DNA from: Gammaproteobacteria bacterium
Lineage (GTDB): Bacteria > Pseudomonadota > Gammaproteobacteria > Steroidobacterales > Steroidobacteraceae
Direction of reading: 5' to 3'
DNA: 6,645 nucleotides
NCBI GenBank assembly: GCA_028293725.1
Contig: JAQGOE010000144.1
Span: 1-6,645 of the forward strand
Both the position numbers and the translations under genes were made by a program. The notes below the pieces were generated by a model. The model was given only the letters and a program-made list of their open reading frames with translations. It made no database searches and was not told where the DNA came from. This document shows, in pieces, positions 1 through 6,645 of this stretch (the stretch's first letter is position 1; every line of letters starts with the position of its first letter).

Positions 1-167
1 CTGGAACCTTGACGGTCCCGCGCTATGTGATCGAGTCCGCGCGGCGAGGGTATTGGAACAATCGCTTCGAGGTCGAGGCGCGGGAGTTTGCCGACGCCCA
101 TCGCGACCGACTGCGGGCGATGCTATCCGGGGAGCCGGATCAACCCAGGAGCGCCTCGCGATCATAG
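1..167 (+). CDS. C-terminal end of an unrecognised protein (5' truncated)
   Basis: An open frame enters from the left edge (first whole codon at base 3) and stops at TAG 165-167, giving about 54 residues. The visible part begins GTLTVPRYVIESARRGYW and continues as an Arg/Glu-rich, probably helical tail ending in a Ser/Arg-rich stretch. Third codon positions are strongly G/C, as in the neighbouring genes, which argues for real coding. The other two plus frames give no better alternative: frame 1 stops at base 10. I do not recognise the family and see no catalytic motif in this fragment. The gene runs towards the NatB-like permease gene, and the two stop ends overlap by 28 bp (140-167), so no terminator separates them. 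Confidence 0.6.
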   Translation, partial: GTLTVPRYVIESARRGYWNNRFEVEAREFADAHRDRLRAMLSGEPDQPRSASRS

Positions 168-1318
168 AGCCGCCCTGCAACGAGCATCAGCATCGCTCCG
201 ACCGCGAGCGTGACGACGACCGATAAGGTGAGGTATCCAGCGGAAACAGGCTCATCCCGCAGCAGACTCGTGATGAGAAAATGCTGGCTCAGCGACGGCA
301 CCGCCATGAGACGCGCCGTGGGCCGCAGACCCAACATGCTCGCGAGTACCAGGGGCAGTGTCGGAATGAGCAACACGAGACCGAGGTACGTTTGCGCCTC
401 CCGGTAGCTGCGGGTGAAGGCCGCGACGATGGTCATCAGAGCCGCGCCCAAGGGCACTAGCGGCAAGGAAAACAGCACAACCTCGAGGGCCACCAGCGGT
501 CCGAAGTTCAGGGTCATCCCGAACTGCTCGAGGCCCACGAACTGCAGCGCGATCGCGAAAGCAGTCACGGTGAGAATCAGCGACAGCGCCATATAGGCGC
601 AGGTCGCGAGAATCTTCCCATAGATCAGGTGCTCTCTCTTCACCGGAACTGTCAGCAACGGCTCGAGCGAGCCGCGCTCCCTCTCGCCCGCTGTCGTATC
701 TATGGCCAGGTACATGCCCCCCATCAACATGGTGAGTAGAATCAGGTAGCTCAGCGTCCCCAGTACGAGAACCGATCGGCTGGCCGGCGTCGAGACGTCG
801 ATGTTCTGGAGGACGATGGGTGAGAGCACCAGGGGATTTACACCGCGTGCCGTGATCCGCAAGCGTGCGACGAGTGCACCGTACTGCTCGAGCAATAACC
901 TCACACGAGTCACGTCCCGGCCGTTGGAGGCGTCCGATGAATCCGCGTACAACTCCAGGGGAGCCGGTTCTCCCGAACCCAGTTTTTCACCGAAGTGATC
1001 CGTTATGAGTAGCACCAGCGTCTCGCGATGCTCGCGGATGGCCTGCCTCGCTCCCTCAGCGTCCACGCCGACAGGTTTTATGTTGACCCCGTACTGGTGG
1101 AGAAAAGCTAACAGGTTCGGCGCACGCTCCGTATGCGCAACGGCGAGTAATACGGGGCGGTCGTTTTTTACGGTGCCCCGCTCAATACTCAAGGACAGCC
1201 CGCCGGCGAACAACAGAGGTCCCAGCAGCGGCCCCAGGATCATTGCTGACAGGAGGGTGCGACGCTCGCGCAGGTTTTCGCGGAACTCCTTGAGGAACAC
1301 CGTGAATATGGCGCCCAT
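140..1318 (-). CDS. NatB-like ABC-2 type transporter permease
   Basis: This 392-residue integral membrane protein is probably the channel subunit of a two-gene ABC exporter, with the adjacent NatA-like ATPase as partner. Visible layout: a cytoplasmic N-terminus with an FLKEFRENLRERR stretch, a first hydrophobic segment at about 21-43, a soluble, probably extracytoplasmic domain at about 45-180, then five hydrophobic segments at about 182-206, 235-260, 273-300, 311-331 and 361-382. Between the second and third lies DTTAGERERGSLEPLLTVPV (about 207-226), the cytoplasmic coupling motif typical of NatB/COG1668 permeases. The length fits the family (about 390-400 aa), and no CPBP protease domain is fused to it. 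The ATG overlaps the ATPase stop by one base (TGATG), and a GAGGGG ribosome site lies 8 nt upstream. Family members export Na+ (Bacillus NatAB), drugs or peptides; the substrate cannot be told from sequence. Confidence 0.9.
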   Translation of the reverse strand: MGAIFTVFLKEFRENLRERRTLLSAMILGPLLGPLLFAGGLSLSIERGTVKNDRPVLLAVAHTERAPNLLAFLHQYGVNIKPVGVDAEGARQAIREHRETLVLLITDHFGEKLGSGEPAPLELYADSSDASNGRDVTRVRLLLEQYGALVARLRITARGVNPLVLSPIVLQNIDVSTPASRSVLVLGTLSYLILLTMLMGGMYLAIDTTAGERERGSLEPLLTVPVKREHLIYGKILATCAYMALSLILTVTAFAIALQFVGLEQFGMTLNFGPLVALEVVLFSLPLVPLGAALMTIVAAFTRSYREAQTYLGLVLLIPTLPLVLASMLGLRPTARLMAVPSLSQHFLITSLLRDEPVSAGYLTLSVVVTLAVGAMLMLVAGRLYDREALLG

Positions 1319-2049
1319 CAGCCGAGCCCCTCACCGGTGCCGATCAGCCGGACAAACGCATCCTCCAGAGTGCTCTCTCCGGTCTGCGCTCGAATGCTTT
1401 CGGGCGTACCGTTGGCGACGACGGTGCCATGGGCGATGACGACAACCTCGTCACACAGAGCCGCCACTTCCTGCATGACGTGACTCGAAAAAAGGACGCA
1501 GTGACCTTCATCGCGCAAACGCACGAGCAGGCGGCGCAAGGTGCGCACAGCCATGACATCGAGTCCGTTGGTCGGCTCGTCGAGCAACACATTGCGGGGT
1601 CGATGAATGATGGCTCGCGCCAATGCCGCTTTTATGCGTTGCCCCTGGGAGTATCCTTTCGCGATCCGGTCGGCGAATTCCTCCATCTCGAGGAGCCCAA
1701 CCAGCTCGTTAGCGCGTGCCTCGCGGTCCGCTCGCGACATTCCATGCAGCGCCCCGAAATAGAGAATGTTTTCCCGCGCAGTCAGGTTTGGATAGATCCC
1801 GGCGCCATGGGAGAGGACACCGATACGCTTACGCACTTCGAGGGGCTCGCGGGTCGCGCTGACACCATCGATGAGGGCGTCGCCCGAATCCGGTTTCAGG
1901 ACCGTGTAGAGAATCCGCAGCGTCGTGGACTTTCCCGCGCCATTCGGGCCGAGAAGCCCCGTGATCCGCCCGTCCGCGGCGCGCAAGGTCACGTCGCCCA
2001 CCGCTACGACTTTGCCAAAGTGTTTACGCAGTTGGTTCGCCTCGATCAC
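1318..2049 (-). CDS. NatA-like ABC transporter ATP-binding protein
   Basis: This 243-residue cytoplasmic ATPase powers the downstream permease. Motifs in order: Walker A GPNGAGKST at 34-42, an ABC signature in the divergent form YSQGQR at 133-138, Walker B NVLLDEP at 153-159 with catalytic Glu158, a D-loop GLD at 162-164, and the switch His190 in SSHVM. The stretch around 79-95 (LSHGAGIYPNLTARENI) matches the NatA/CcmA group, where the Q-loop glutamine is not kept. A full set of ATPase residues suggests an active enzyme. The start is GTG at 2049-2047: GGAG lies 7 nt upstream, and the nearest upstream ATG is out of frame. The gene begins 13 nt after the hydrolase stop and its own stop overlaps the permease ATG, so translational coupling is likely. 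Assignment to the NatA/multidrug/Na+ type rests on the motifs and the NatB-like partner. Confidence 0.93.
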   Translation of the reverse strand: MIEANQLRKHFGKVVAVGDVTLRAADGRITGLLGPNGAGKSTTLRILYTVLKPDSGDALIDGVSATREPLEVRKRIGVLSHGAGIYPNLTARENILYFGALHGMSRADREARANELVGLLEMEEFADRIAKGYSQGQRIKAALARAIIHRPRNVLLDEPTNGLDVMAVRTLRRLLVRLRDEGHCVLFSSHVMQEVAALCDEVVVIAHGTVVANGTPESIRAQTGESTLEDAFVRLIGTGEGLG

Positions 2050-2062
2050 GCGAGCGCTCCGA

Positions 2063-3670
2063 TCATGGCGGGGGCCCGTTGAGCGAAGTAAAGAATGGCG
2101 TTGGCTTGTCGATGCGTGTGCAGCCGACGTCGAGTCCGACCACGGACGCCCGGTTGATGAACTGCTCCATCACGCGCTCCATGCAAGGGGCGGCCAGCTG
2201 GCCATGGCCAAAGTCCTGCAACACGACGTGCAGGCTGTTGGTGAGTCCGCGTCGGGCCTGTTCGCCATAGACAGGTGGCGTTACGGGATCGTCGCTCCCC
2301 GACAGCAGTAAAGCGGGTACGTCCGAGTGCAGCGGCGCGTGGAAGTCGGAATCGATGGGTCCGCGCGGCCAGATCTTGCATACGGCCAACAGACCGTCGA
2401 GTTGAGCGGTGCCGAGAAATGTATTTTCCAGCTTCGACCGGTCGGTGCTCTTGGGATCGTAGAAGGCCAGGTCCTCGGTACACGCTACGGTGTTATTCAT
2501 TCCGACCGCCACGACGTCGGTGTACGCCCGGGTCAGTAAAAGAAATTGCACGGCGAGTTTGGAGAAGTCTTTCGATTCGTGCGTTTCGTGCAAAAACAGC
2601 GGCAGCAGCGCGGTCGGCTCGGCGGAATAGATCGAAAGCCGGAGCACGGTTGCGAGATGGAAGCGCGTGAATTCGAATCGTGTCGGCGCACCAGTTGTCG
2701 GATTGGTGACACTCACCTGGACCCCATGAGACTGCAGTGCCTGCCACAGGTCGTGATAGTCGTGCTCAGGATCTCCGAACTGATTCCGACACGGCGTCTC
2801 GCGTGCGCAACGGGCAAGAATTCGTTCGAGGGAGCGCTCCGCGTCGAATGCCATCCCCGCGCCGAGTGACAGCTCCGGCGGGACCACTCCATCCAACAGC
2901 AGTGTGCGGGTGTGTTGTGGAAAGCGCCGCAGATATTGTTGGGCAACGCGCGTTCCGTAAGACACGCCATAGAGGTTGATGCGCTCGTAGCCGAGTCTGT
3001 CGCGCAACCGATCGAGATCGTTGACGGCGACACTCGTCGTGTATTGCGCGACGTCGGCTTTGACGCTCAGCTTTTCCAGGCAGCGGCGTGCTTCGGCGGC
3101 GATGTCAGTGTCTGTCGCGCGATAGTCGGTGTCGTCGCCGCCTTCGCAGTTGAGCGGATTCGATCCACCGGTGCCGCGCTGATCGAGGAGGATGATGTCG
3201 CGGTCGCGGTGAATCCGGCCAAAGACTGGCGCAACCATGGCGTAGAACGTGGTCGCTGCCATGCCGGGGCCGCCGGCGAGCAGAAACAGGGGGTCCGGCT
3301 GCTTGCGCCGGCTGATGGCCGGGACCCGGGCGAAAGCGAGCTTGATCTGGCGGCCGCCGGGCTTGGTTGAGTCCTCCGGGACGGTCAGCTCGCCGCACTC
3401 GGCGGCGACCACGATTAGTTTTTGAGGGTGTTCGAGCTCGCAAGGCGACAGGGGAGGCGACGGCGGAAGGACGACGGCCGTGGGGCCGGATGCGGCCGCG
3501 GAGCCCACCGCCACCGCGAAGCCTAGCGCGGCTACAAAGGACCAGCCGATTCCGCGGCGGCTCCTCTGCCTCCCTGTCAGGTGTACTCCGGCGAGCGGTG
3601 GCTTCGGCTTCAGTAATTTCACGGCGCGCAAGGATAATGGATGCGCATCAGCCTTGTTCGTGAGCCGCAT
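2063..3670 (-). CDS. Secreted/envelope alpha/beta-hydrolase, S33 family (TAP-like peptidase)
   Basis: From ATG 3670 this is a 535-residue serine hydrolase of the prolyl aminopeptidase/tripeptidyl-aminopeptidase type (fold domain plus TAP C-terminal domain). Numbering from this ATG: hydrophobic export segment at about 43-60 ([19 protein letters not shown]) after an Arg-rich stretch; oxyanion motif AGGPG at about 132-136; DQRGTGGS at about 163-170; nucleophile elbow GVSYG with Ser237; acid Asp461 in GSDDPVTPP; His489 in DFGHG. The triad looks complete, and several cysteines suggest disulfides outside the cytoplasm. Expected role: release of N-terminal residues from short peptides in the periplasm or outside; substrate unknown. 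The start is uncertain. An upstream ATG at 3715 would cover the divergent gene's own start codon and is unlikely. GTG 3622 (519 aa) gives a more normal signal-peptide N-region. It is the first gene of a cluster with the ABC exporter. Confidence 0.85.
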   Translation of the reverse strand: MRLTNKADAHPLSLRAVKLLKPKPPLAGVHLTGRQRSRRGIGWSFVAALGFAVAVGSAAASGPTAVVLPPSPPLSPCELEHPQKLIVVAAECGELTVPEDSTKPGGRQIKLAFARVPAISRRKQPDPLFLLAGGPGMAATTFYAMVAPVFGRIHRDRDIILLDQRGTGGSNPLNCEGGDDTDYRATDTDIAAEARRCLEKLSVKADVAQYTTSVAVNDLDRLRDRLGYERINLYGVSYGTRVAQQYLRRFPQHTRTLLLDGVVPPELSLGAGMAFDAERSLERILARCARETPCRNQFGDPEHDYHDLWQALQSHGVQVSVTNPTTGAPTRFEFTRFHLATVLRLSIYSAEPTALLPLFLHETHESKDFSKLAVQFLLLTRAYTDVVAVGMNNTVACTEDLAFYDPKSTDRSKLENTFLGTAQLDGLLAVCKIWPRGPIDSDFHAPLHSDVPALLLSGSDDPVTPPVYGEQARRGLTNSLHVVLQDFGHGQLAAPCMERVMEQFINRASVVGLDVGCTRIDKPTPFFTSLNGPPP

Positions 3671-3675
3671 CGCCC

Positions 3676-3682
3676 TACAATA
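3676..3682. promoter_or_regulatory. Shared AT-rich -10 region of a divergent promoter
   Basis: On the plus strand TACAAT (3676-3681) follows TTGTTC (3654-3659) with a 16-bp spacer. This is a plausible sigma70-type promoter that would start transcription near 3688 and give mnmG a leader of about 26 nt. On the minus strand the same bases read TATTGT (3682-3677), with a weak TTAAAC 17 bp upstream (3705-3700), which would start near 3670, right at the hydrolase ATG. The plus-strand call is moderate. The minus-strand one is weak and would imply either a leaderless message or the later GTG start. Confidence 0.45.
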
Positions 3683-3713
3683 CGGTCCATCCAGATTTGG
3701 TTTAATTCCCCAC

Positions 3714-5630
3714 ATGCGTTTCGCCCTGCCCTATGACGTGATCGTCATTGGCGGAGGCCATGCCGGCACGGAGGCCGCGCTGGCCGCCGCGCGGATGGGC
3801 GCGCGTACGCTTCTGCTGACCCAGAGCATCGAGACGCTTGGGCAGATGAGCTGCAATCCGGCGATAGGCGGCATCGGTAAGGGCCACCTCGTCCGGGAGA
3901 TCGACGCGCTCGGTGGGGCCATGGCGCGGGCGACGGACAGGGCCGGCATCCAGTTCCGCACCCTTAACGCCAGCAAGGGCCCGGCGGTGCGAGCCACACG
4001 AGCCCAGGCGGACCGGCAGCTCTACCGGCAGGCCATCCGATCGATCCTCGAGAATCAGCCGAACCTGACGCTGTTCCAGCAGGAGGCGGCCGACCTCCTG
4101 GTCGAGGGTCAGCGCGTCAGGGGTGTGGTCACGGTAACCGGGATTACCTTCGAGGCGCCGACGGTGGTGCTGACGGTAGGGACGTTCCTAGGAGGACGCA
4201 TCCATGTCGGCCTCGACAACTACCAGGGCGGGAGGGCGGGTGATCCCCCTTCGAACCGGCTCGCCGAGCGGTTGCGTGAGCTGCCCTTGCGGGTCGGTCG
4301 GCTGAAGACCGGAACGCCGCCCCGGGTCGACGGGCGCTCTCTCGATTTCTCCGCGATGGCCGCACAGCCGGGTGACCAGCCCGTGCCAGTGTTCTCGTTT
4401 CTGGGGCGCGCCAGTGAGCACCCCCAGCAGGTTAATTGTTTCATTACGAAGACAAACGAGCGGACGCACGAGATCATTCGCGCAGCGACCGATCGATCGC
4501 CGATGTTCACCGGCGTCATTGAGGGGGTAGGGCCCCGTTACTGCCCTTCGGTTGAGGACAAGATCGTTCGGTTCGCGGACAAGACTTCTCACCAGATTTT
4601 CGTCGAGCCCGAGGGGTTGAACACGCACGAGATCTACCCGAACGGCATCTCAACGAGTCTTCCGTTTGATGTGCAGTACGAGTTCGTGCGAACGATCTGC
4701 GGGTTCGAGAATGCGCACCTGACGCGTCCGGGTTATGCGATCGAGTACGACTACTTCGATCCGCGGGATCTGAAGGCGTCGCTCGAGACCCGGGTTATCG
4801 AGGGTCTGTTCTTCGCTGGGCAGATCAACGGGACGACGGGTTACGAGGAAGCTGCTGCACAGGGGCTCGTCGCCGGAATTAACGCCACCCTGGCCCTCAG
4901 GGGACGCGAGGCATGGCTGCCCAAGCGTAGCGACGCCTACATTGGCGTGCTCATTGACGACCTCGTCACTCGGGGTACGCGCGAGCCGTATCGGATGTTC
5001 ACGAGCCGCGCCGAGCACAGGCTACTGCTACGTGAAGACAATGCTGACCTGCGCTTGACCACGCTCGGCCGCGAGCTTGGTCTCGTCGACGACGAGCGTT
5101 GGCGTCTCTTCGAAGCTAAGAGGAGCCTGTCTGACCAGGAGGTCGCGCGCCTCGAGCGCACGCGCGTGCGGCCGAGCGAGGTTCCCACCGAGTGGGCGGA
5201 GCGTGTGCTGCAGGGGCCGATGACGCGTGATGCGTCGGCGTTCGAGATGCTCCGGCGGCCGGAGGTCAGCTATGACGCGCTGCTCGAGATCGTAGGAAAG
5301 CCGGAGTGGATGCGGGACGCTGTCGACGACCGCCTCCCCGCCCAAATTCGCGCGCAGGTCGAAGTGCGTGCCAAGTACGCCGGCTACATCGAGCGGCAGG
5401 AGGACGAGGTCGAGCGCCAGCGGCGCAATGAAGAGACCCGGCTACCGGACGACCTCGATTACGCGCAGGTTGCGGGGCTGTCTCACGAGGTGCGGCAGAA
5501 GCTCGCCGAAGCGCGTCCCGCCACGATCGGACTCGCGGGACGGCTGCCGGGCATGACGCCGGCGGCGGTATCGATTCTCATCGTGCATCTGAAGAAGCGC
5601 GGGTATAGCGCTCGGGCGCGGGTGGCATGA
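3714..5630 (+). CDS. mnmG: tRNA uridine-5-carboxymethylaminomethyl modification enzyme MnmG (GidA)
   Basis: This 638-residue FAD enzyme works with MnmE to add the cmnm5 group to U34 of certain tRNAs, using methylene-tetrahydrofolate, FAD and NADH. It shows the N-terminal FAD-binding [10 protein letters not shown] at 13-22, catalytic Cys47 in [31 protein letters not shown] at about 84-100, GGRAGDPPS at about 172-180, Cys277 in GPRYCPS, the second FAD motif [16 protein letters not shown] at about 369-384, and the C-terminal helical MnmE/tRNA-binding region (about 545-630) ending [16 protein letters not shown]. Length and residue positions match E. coli MnmG, so it is full length and probably active. 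The frame stays open upstream to 3480, but homology begins at [15 protein letters not shown], which fixes the start at 3714; no clear Shine-Dalgarno is seen. Its stop overlaps the pyrF start. The usual neighbour rsmG is absent. Confidence 0.98.
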   Translation: MRFALPYDVIVIGGGHAGTEAALAAARMGARTLLLTQSIETLGQMSCNPAIGGIGKGHLVREIDALGGAMARATDRAGIQFRTLNASKGPAVRATRAQADRQLYRQAIRSILENQPNLTLFQQEAADLLVEGQRVRGVVTVTGITFEAPTVVLTVGTFLGGRIHVGLDNYQGGRAGDPPSNRLAERLRELPLRVGRLKTGTPPRVDGRSLDFSAMAAQPGDQPVPVFSFLGRASEHPQQVNCFITKTNERTHEIIRAATDRSPMFTGVIEGVGPRYCPSVEDKIVRFADKTSHQIFVEPEGLNTHEIYPNGISTSLPFDVQYEFVRTICGFENAHLTRPGYAIEYDYFDPRDLKASLETRVIEGLFFAGQINGTTGYEEAAAQGLVAGINATLALRGREAWLPKRSDAYIGVLIDDLVTRGTREPYRMFTSRAEHRLLLREDNADLRLTTLGRELGLVDDERWRLFEAKRSLSDQEVARLERTRVRPSEVPTEWAERVLQGPMTRDASAFEMLRRPEVSYDALLEIVGKPEWMRDAVDDRLPAQIRAQVEVRAKYAGYIERQEDEVERQRRNEETRLPDDLDYAQVAGLSHEVRQKLAEARPATIGLAGRLPGMTPAAVSILIVHLKKRGYSARARVA

Positions 5631-6457
5631 GCCAGTTCGTCGAGCAACTCCAGCGCGCCTGGGACAGCAACGATTCGCTGGTCTGCGTCGGGCTCGATCC
5701 GGAAATCGAGCGCTTTCCCGCGCAGTTCGCCGAGCAGCCCTCGCCGATATTCCAATTCAACAAGGCGATCATCGACGCCACCGCCGATCTGGTCTGCGCC
5801 TATAAGCCGCAGTTTGCCCACTATGCGGCCTACGAGGCCGAGGACCAGCTCGAGCGAACGATCGACTACATTCATCGCTCCTACCCGGGCATTCCGGTGA
5901 TTCTCGACTCGAAGCGCGGCGATGTTGGGAACACCGCGGAGCGCTACGCTATCGAGGCGTTCGAGCGTTATCACGCGGACGCCGTTACTGTAAGTCCCTA
6001 CCTGGGTGGCGACTCGTTGGAGCCCTTCCTCAAGTACGAGGACAAGGGCGTGATCATTCTCTGCCGCACTTCGAATCCAGGCGCCGGGGATTTGCAGGAT
6101 CTGGAGGTAAGCGGCCGGCGCCTGTTCCACGTTGTCGCGGACCTGGCAGCACGCCGTTGGAACACACGCGGCAATTGCTTGTTGGTTGTTGGGGCGACCT
6201 ACCCGCGCGAGCTGGCTGAAGTTCGCGAGATCGTGGGTAACATGCCGTTTCTGGTGCCCGGAGTCGGTGCACAGGGCGGCGATGTCGCGCAGGCAGTTCA
6301 GAACGGTGAGACTGCCGCAGGAGCGGGTCTCGTGGTGAGCTCGTCGCGAGGCATTCTTTACGCCTCGTCGGGTGAGAACTTCGCATCGGCGGCGCGTGAG
6401 GCGACCGTGAAACTCCGTGACCAGATCAACGCAAGTCGAACGCGGCATGCGCGCTGA
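5627..6457 (+). CDS. pyrF: Orotidine 5'-phosphate decarboxylase (type 2 PyrF)
   Basis: This 276-residue cytoplasmic enzyme decarboxylates OMP to UMP, the last step of de novo pyrimidine synthesis. The signature [16 protein letters not shown] at 93-108 carries the catalytic Lys96 and Asp99. The KRGDVGNT form marks the longer type 2 family rather than the shorter E. coli-like DxKxxDIPxT type. Also visible: VCVGLDP at 19-25 (N-terminal substrate-site Asp), YKPQFA at 59-64, the [12 protein letters not shown] loop at 146-157, PGVGAQGGD at 211-219, and the phosphate-binding end SSSRGILYA at 238-246 with Arg241. The length is normal for type 2. The ATG overlaps the mnmG stop (ATGA), so it is co-translated with mnmG; only a weak GGGTGG lies upstream. 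It is followed by a non-coding tail. Confidence 0.97.
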   Translation: MSQFVEQLQRAWDSNDSLVCVGLDPEIERFPAQFAEQPSPIFQFNKAIIDATADLVCAYKPQFAHYAAYEAEDQLERTIDYIHRSYPGIPVILDSKRGDVGNTAERYAIEAFERYHADAVTVSPYLGGDSLEPFLKYEDKGVIILCRTSNPGAGDLQDLEVSGRRLFHVVADLAARRWNTRGNCLLVVGATYPRELAEVREIVGNMPFLVPGVGAQGGDVAQAVQNGETAAGAGLVVSSSRGILYASSGENFASAAREATVKLRDQINASRTRHAR

Positions 6458-6480
6458 GCGGCGTTGCATGGGTCGAGAGA

Positions 6481-6503
6481 TAAGGGGCACAAGATGTGCC
6501 TTA
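6481..6503 (+). other. Small hairpin after pyrF
   Basis: GGCACA (6486-6491) pairs with TGTGCC (6495-6500) around an AGA loop. Two G-U pairs, or a GG bulge followed by TAA/TTA, can lengthen the stem. It lies 23 nt past the pyrF stop. No T-run follows, so it is not a standard intrinsic terminator; it could stabilise the message end or be incidental. Confidence 0.4.
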
Positions 6504-6524
6504 GGAGCCTGTCTGAGTAATGAT

Positions 6525-6645
6525 CGCCGTAGCGAGGGCGACCCAGATCGAGCAGCTTTCTGCGATCGTTTCCCGCGCATAGCCGACGCATATGTAAGGG
6601 AAACGATCGCAGAAAGATGCCGATCTGGGGCGGCCGCAGTAGGCG
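6525..6645. repeat. Long imperfect inverted repeat running to the window edge
   Basis: A perfect 18-bp core, TTTCTGCGATCGTTTCCC (6557-6574) against GGGAAACGATCGCAGAAA (6598-6615), flanks a 23-nt loop. Pairing extends outward by one more base pair (6556:6616), then past a mismatch to 6552-6554 with 6618-6620, then past a bulged A (6551) to nine pairs (6542-6550 with 6621-6629). It continues in patches as far as CGCC (6525-6528) with GGCG (6642-6645), the last bases present. The arms are therefore at least about 55-60 nt. No convincing gene lies in it. It may be a palindromic MITE-like element, or a large 3' hairpin ending the mnmG-pyrF transcript. The right end cannot be seen. Confidence 0.8.

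Noticed and set aside
1429..2082. A 217-codon open frame on the plus strand
   Set aside because: It lies almost wholly antisense to the NatA-like ATPase gene, which has all its ABC motifs. The plus-strand translation has no recognisable domain; long antisense frames are expected in GC-rich DNA.
3480..3713. In-frame upstream extension of mnmG (78 more codons)
   Set aside because: MnmG homology starts at 3714, the extension overlaps the hydrolase signal region, and a promoter candidate lies within it.
6481..6503. Intrinsic terminator after pyrF
   Set aside because: The hairpin is real but short, and TTAGGAGCC follows instead of a T-run, so I list it only as a hairpin.
5121..6516. A shared 14-mer, AGGAGCCTGTCTGA, at 5121-5134 (inside mnmG) and 6503-6516
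   Set aside because: The match stops at both ends after 14 bases, and such a match by chance in this length is not rare. The mnmG copy lies in coding sequence of a variable region; no sign of transposition there.
5483..6580. A 365-codon open frame on the minus strand
   Set aside because: It runs antisense to pyrF and the mnmG tail and into the inverted repeat. The protein is low-quality, with no motif, while pyrF in the same place is unmistakable.

Overview
The window looks like ordinary chromosomal DNA from a GC-rich proteobacterium. The MnmG protein is very close to gammaproteobacterial MnmG along its whole length and keeps Cys47 and Cys277 in E. coli numbering. Together with the GC-rich third codon positions, this suggests a gamma- or betaproteobacterial lineage. 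That placement is inferred and cannot be settled here.

Layout from left to right: (1) the 3' end of an unrecognised plus-strand gene (1-167), which overlaps tail-to-tail with the next gene; (2) a minus-strand cluster, in transcription order: a secreted or envelope S33/TAP-type alpha/beta-hydrolase (about 3670 to 2063), a NatA-like ABC ATPase (2049-1318, GTG start) and a NatB-like ABC-2 permease (1318-140). The gaps are 13 nt and then a 1-nt TGATG overlap, so the three are almost certainly one operon; (3) a compact divergent intergenic region (about 3671-3713) with a good plus-strand promoter candidate; (4) a plus-strand pair, mnmG (3714-5630) and pyrF (5627-6457), joined by an ATGA overlap; (5) a non-coding tail (6458-6645) with a small hairpin and a long inverted repeat that runs to the window edge.

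The minus-strand cluster pairs a probable exported peptidase with a two-component ABC-2 exporter of the Na+/drug/peptide-extrusion type. The plus-strand operon joins a tRNA wobble-uridine modification enzyme to the last enzyme of UMP synthesis. The usual mnmG-rsmG-parAB arrangement is not seen.

I find no new multi-gene system here. The least expected structure is the long palindrome at the right edge. It has an 18-bp perfect core inside arms that pair imperfectly out to the window end, and it resembles one side of a palindromic, MITE-like non-autonomous element or a very large hairpin. If it is such an element, the sequence just beyond base 6645 should be the complement of its left end.
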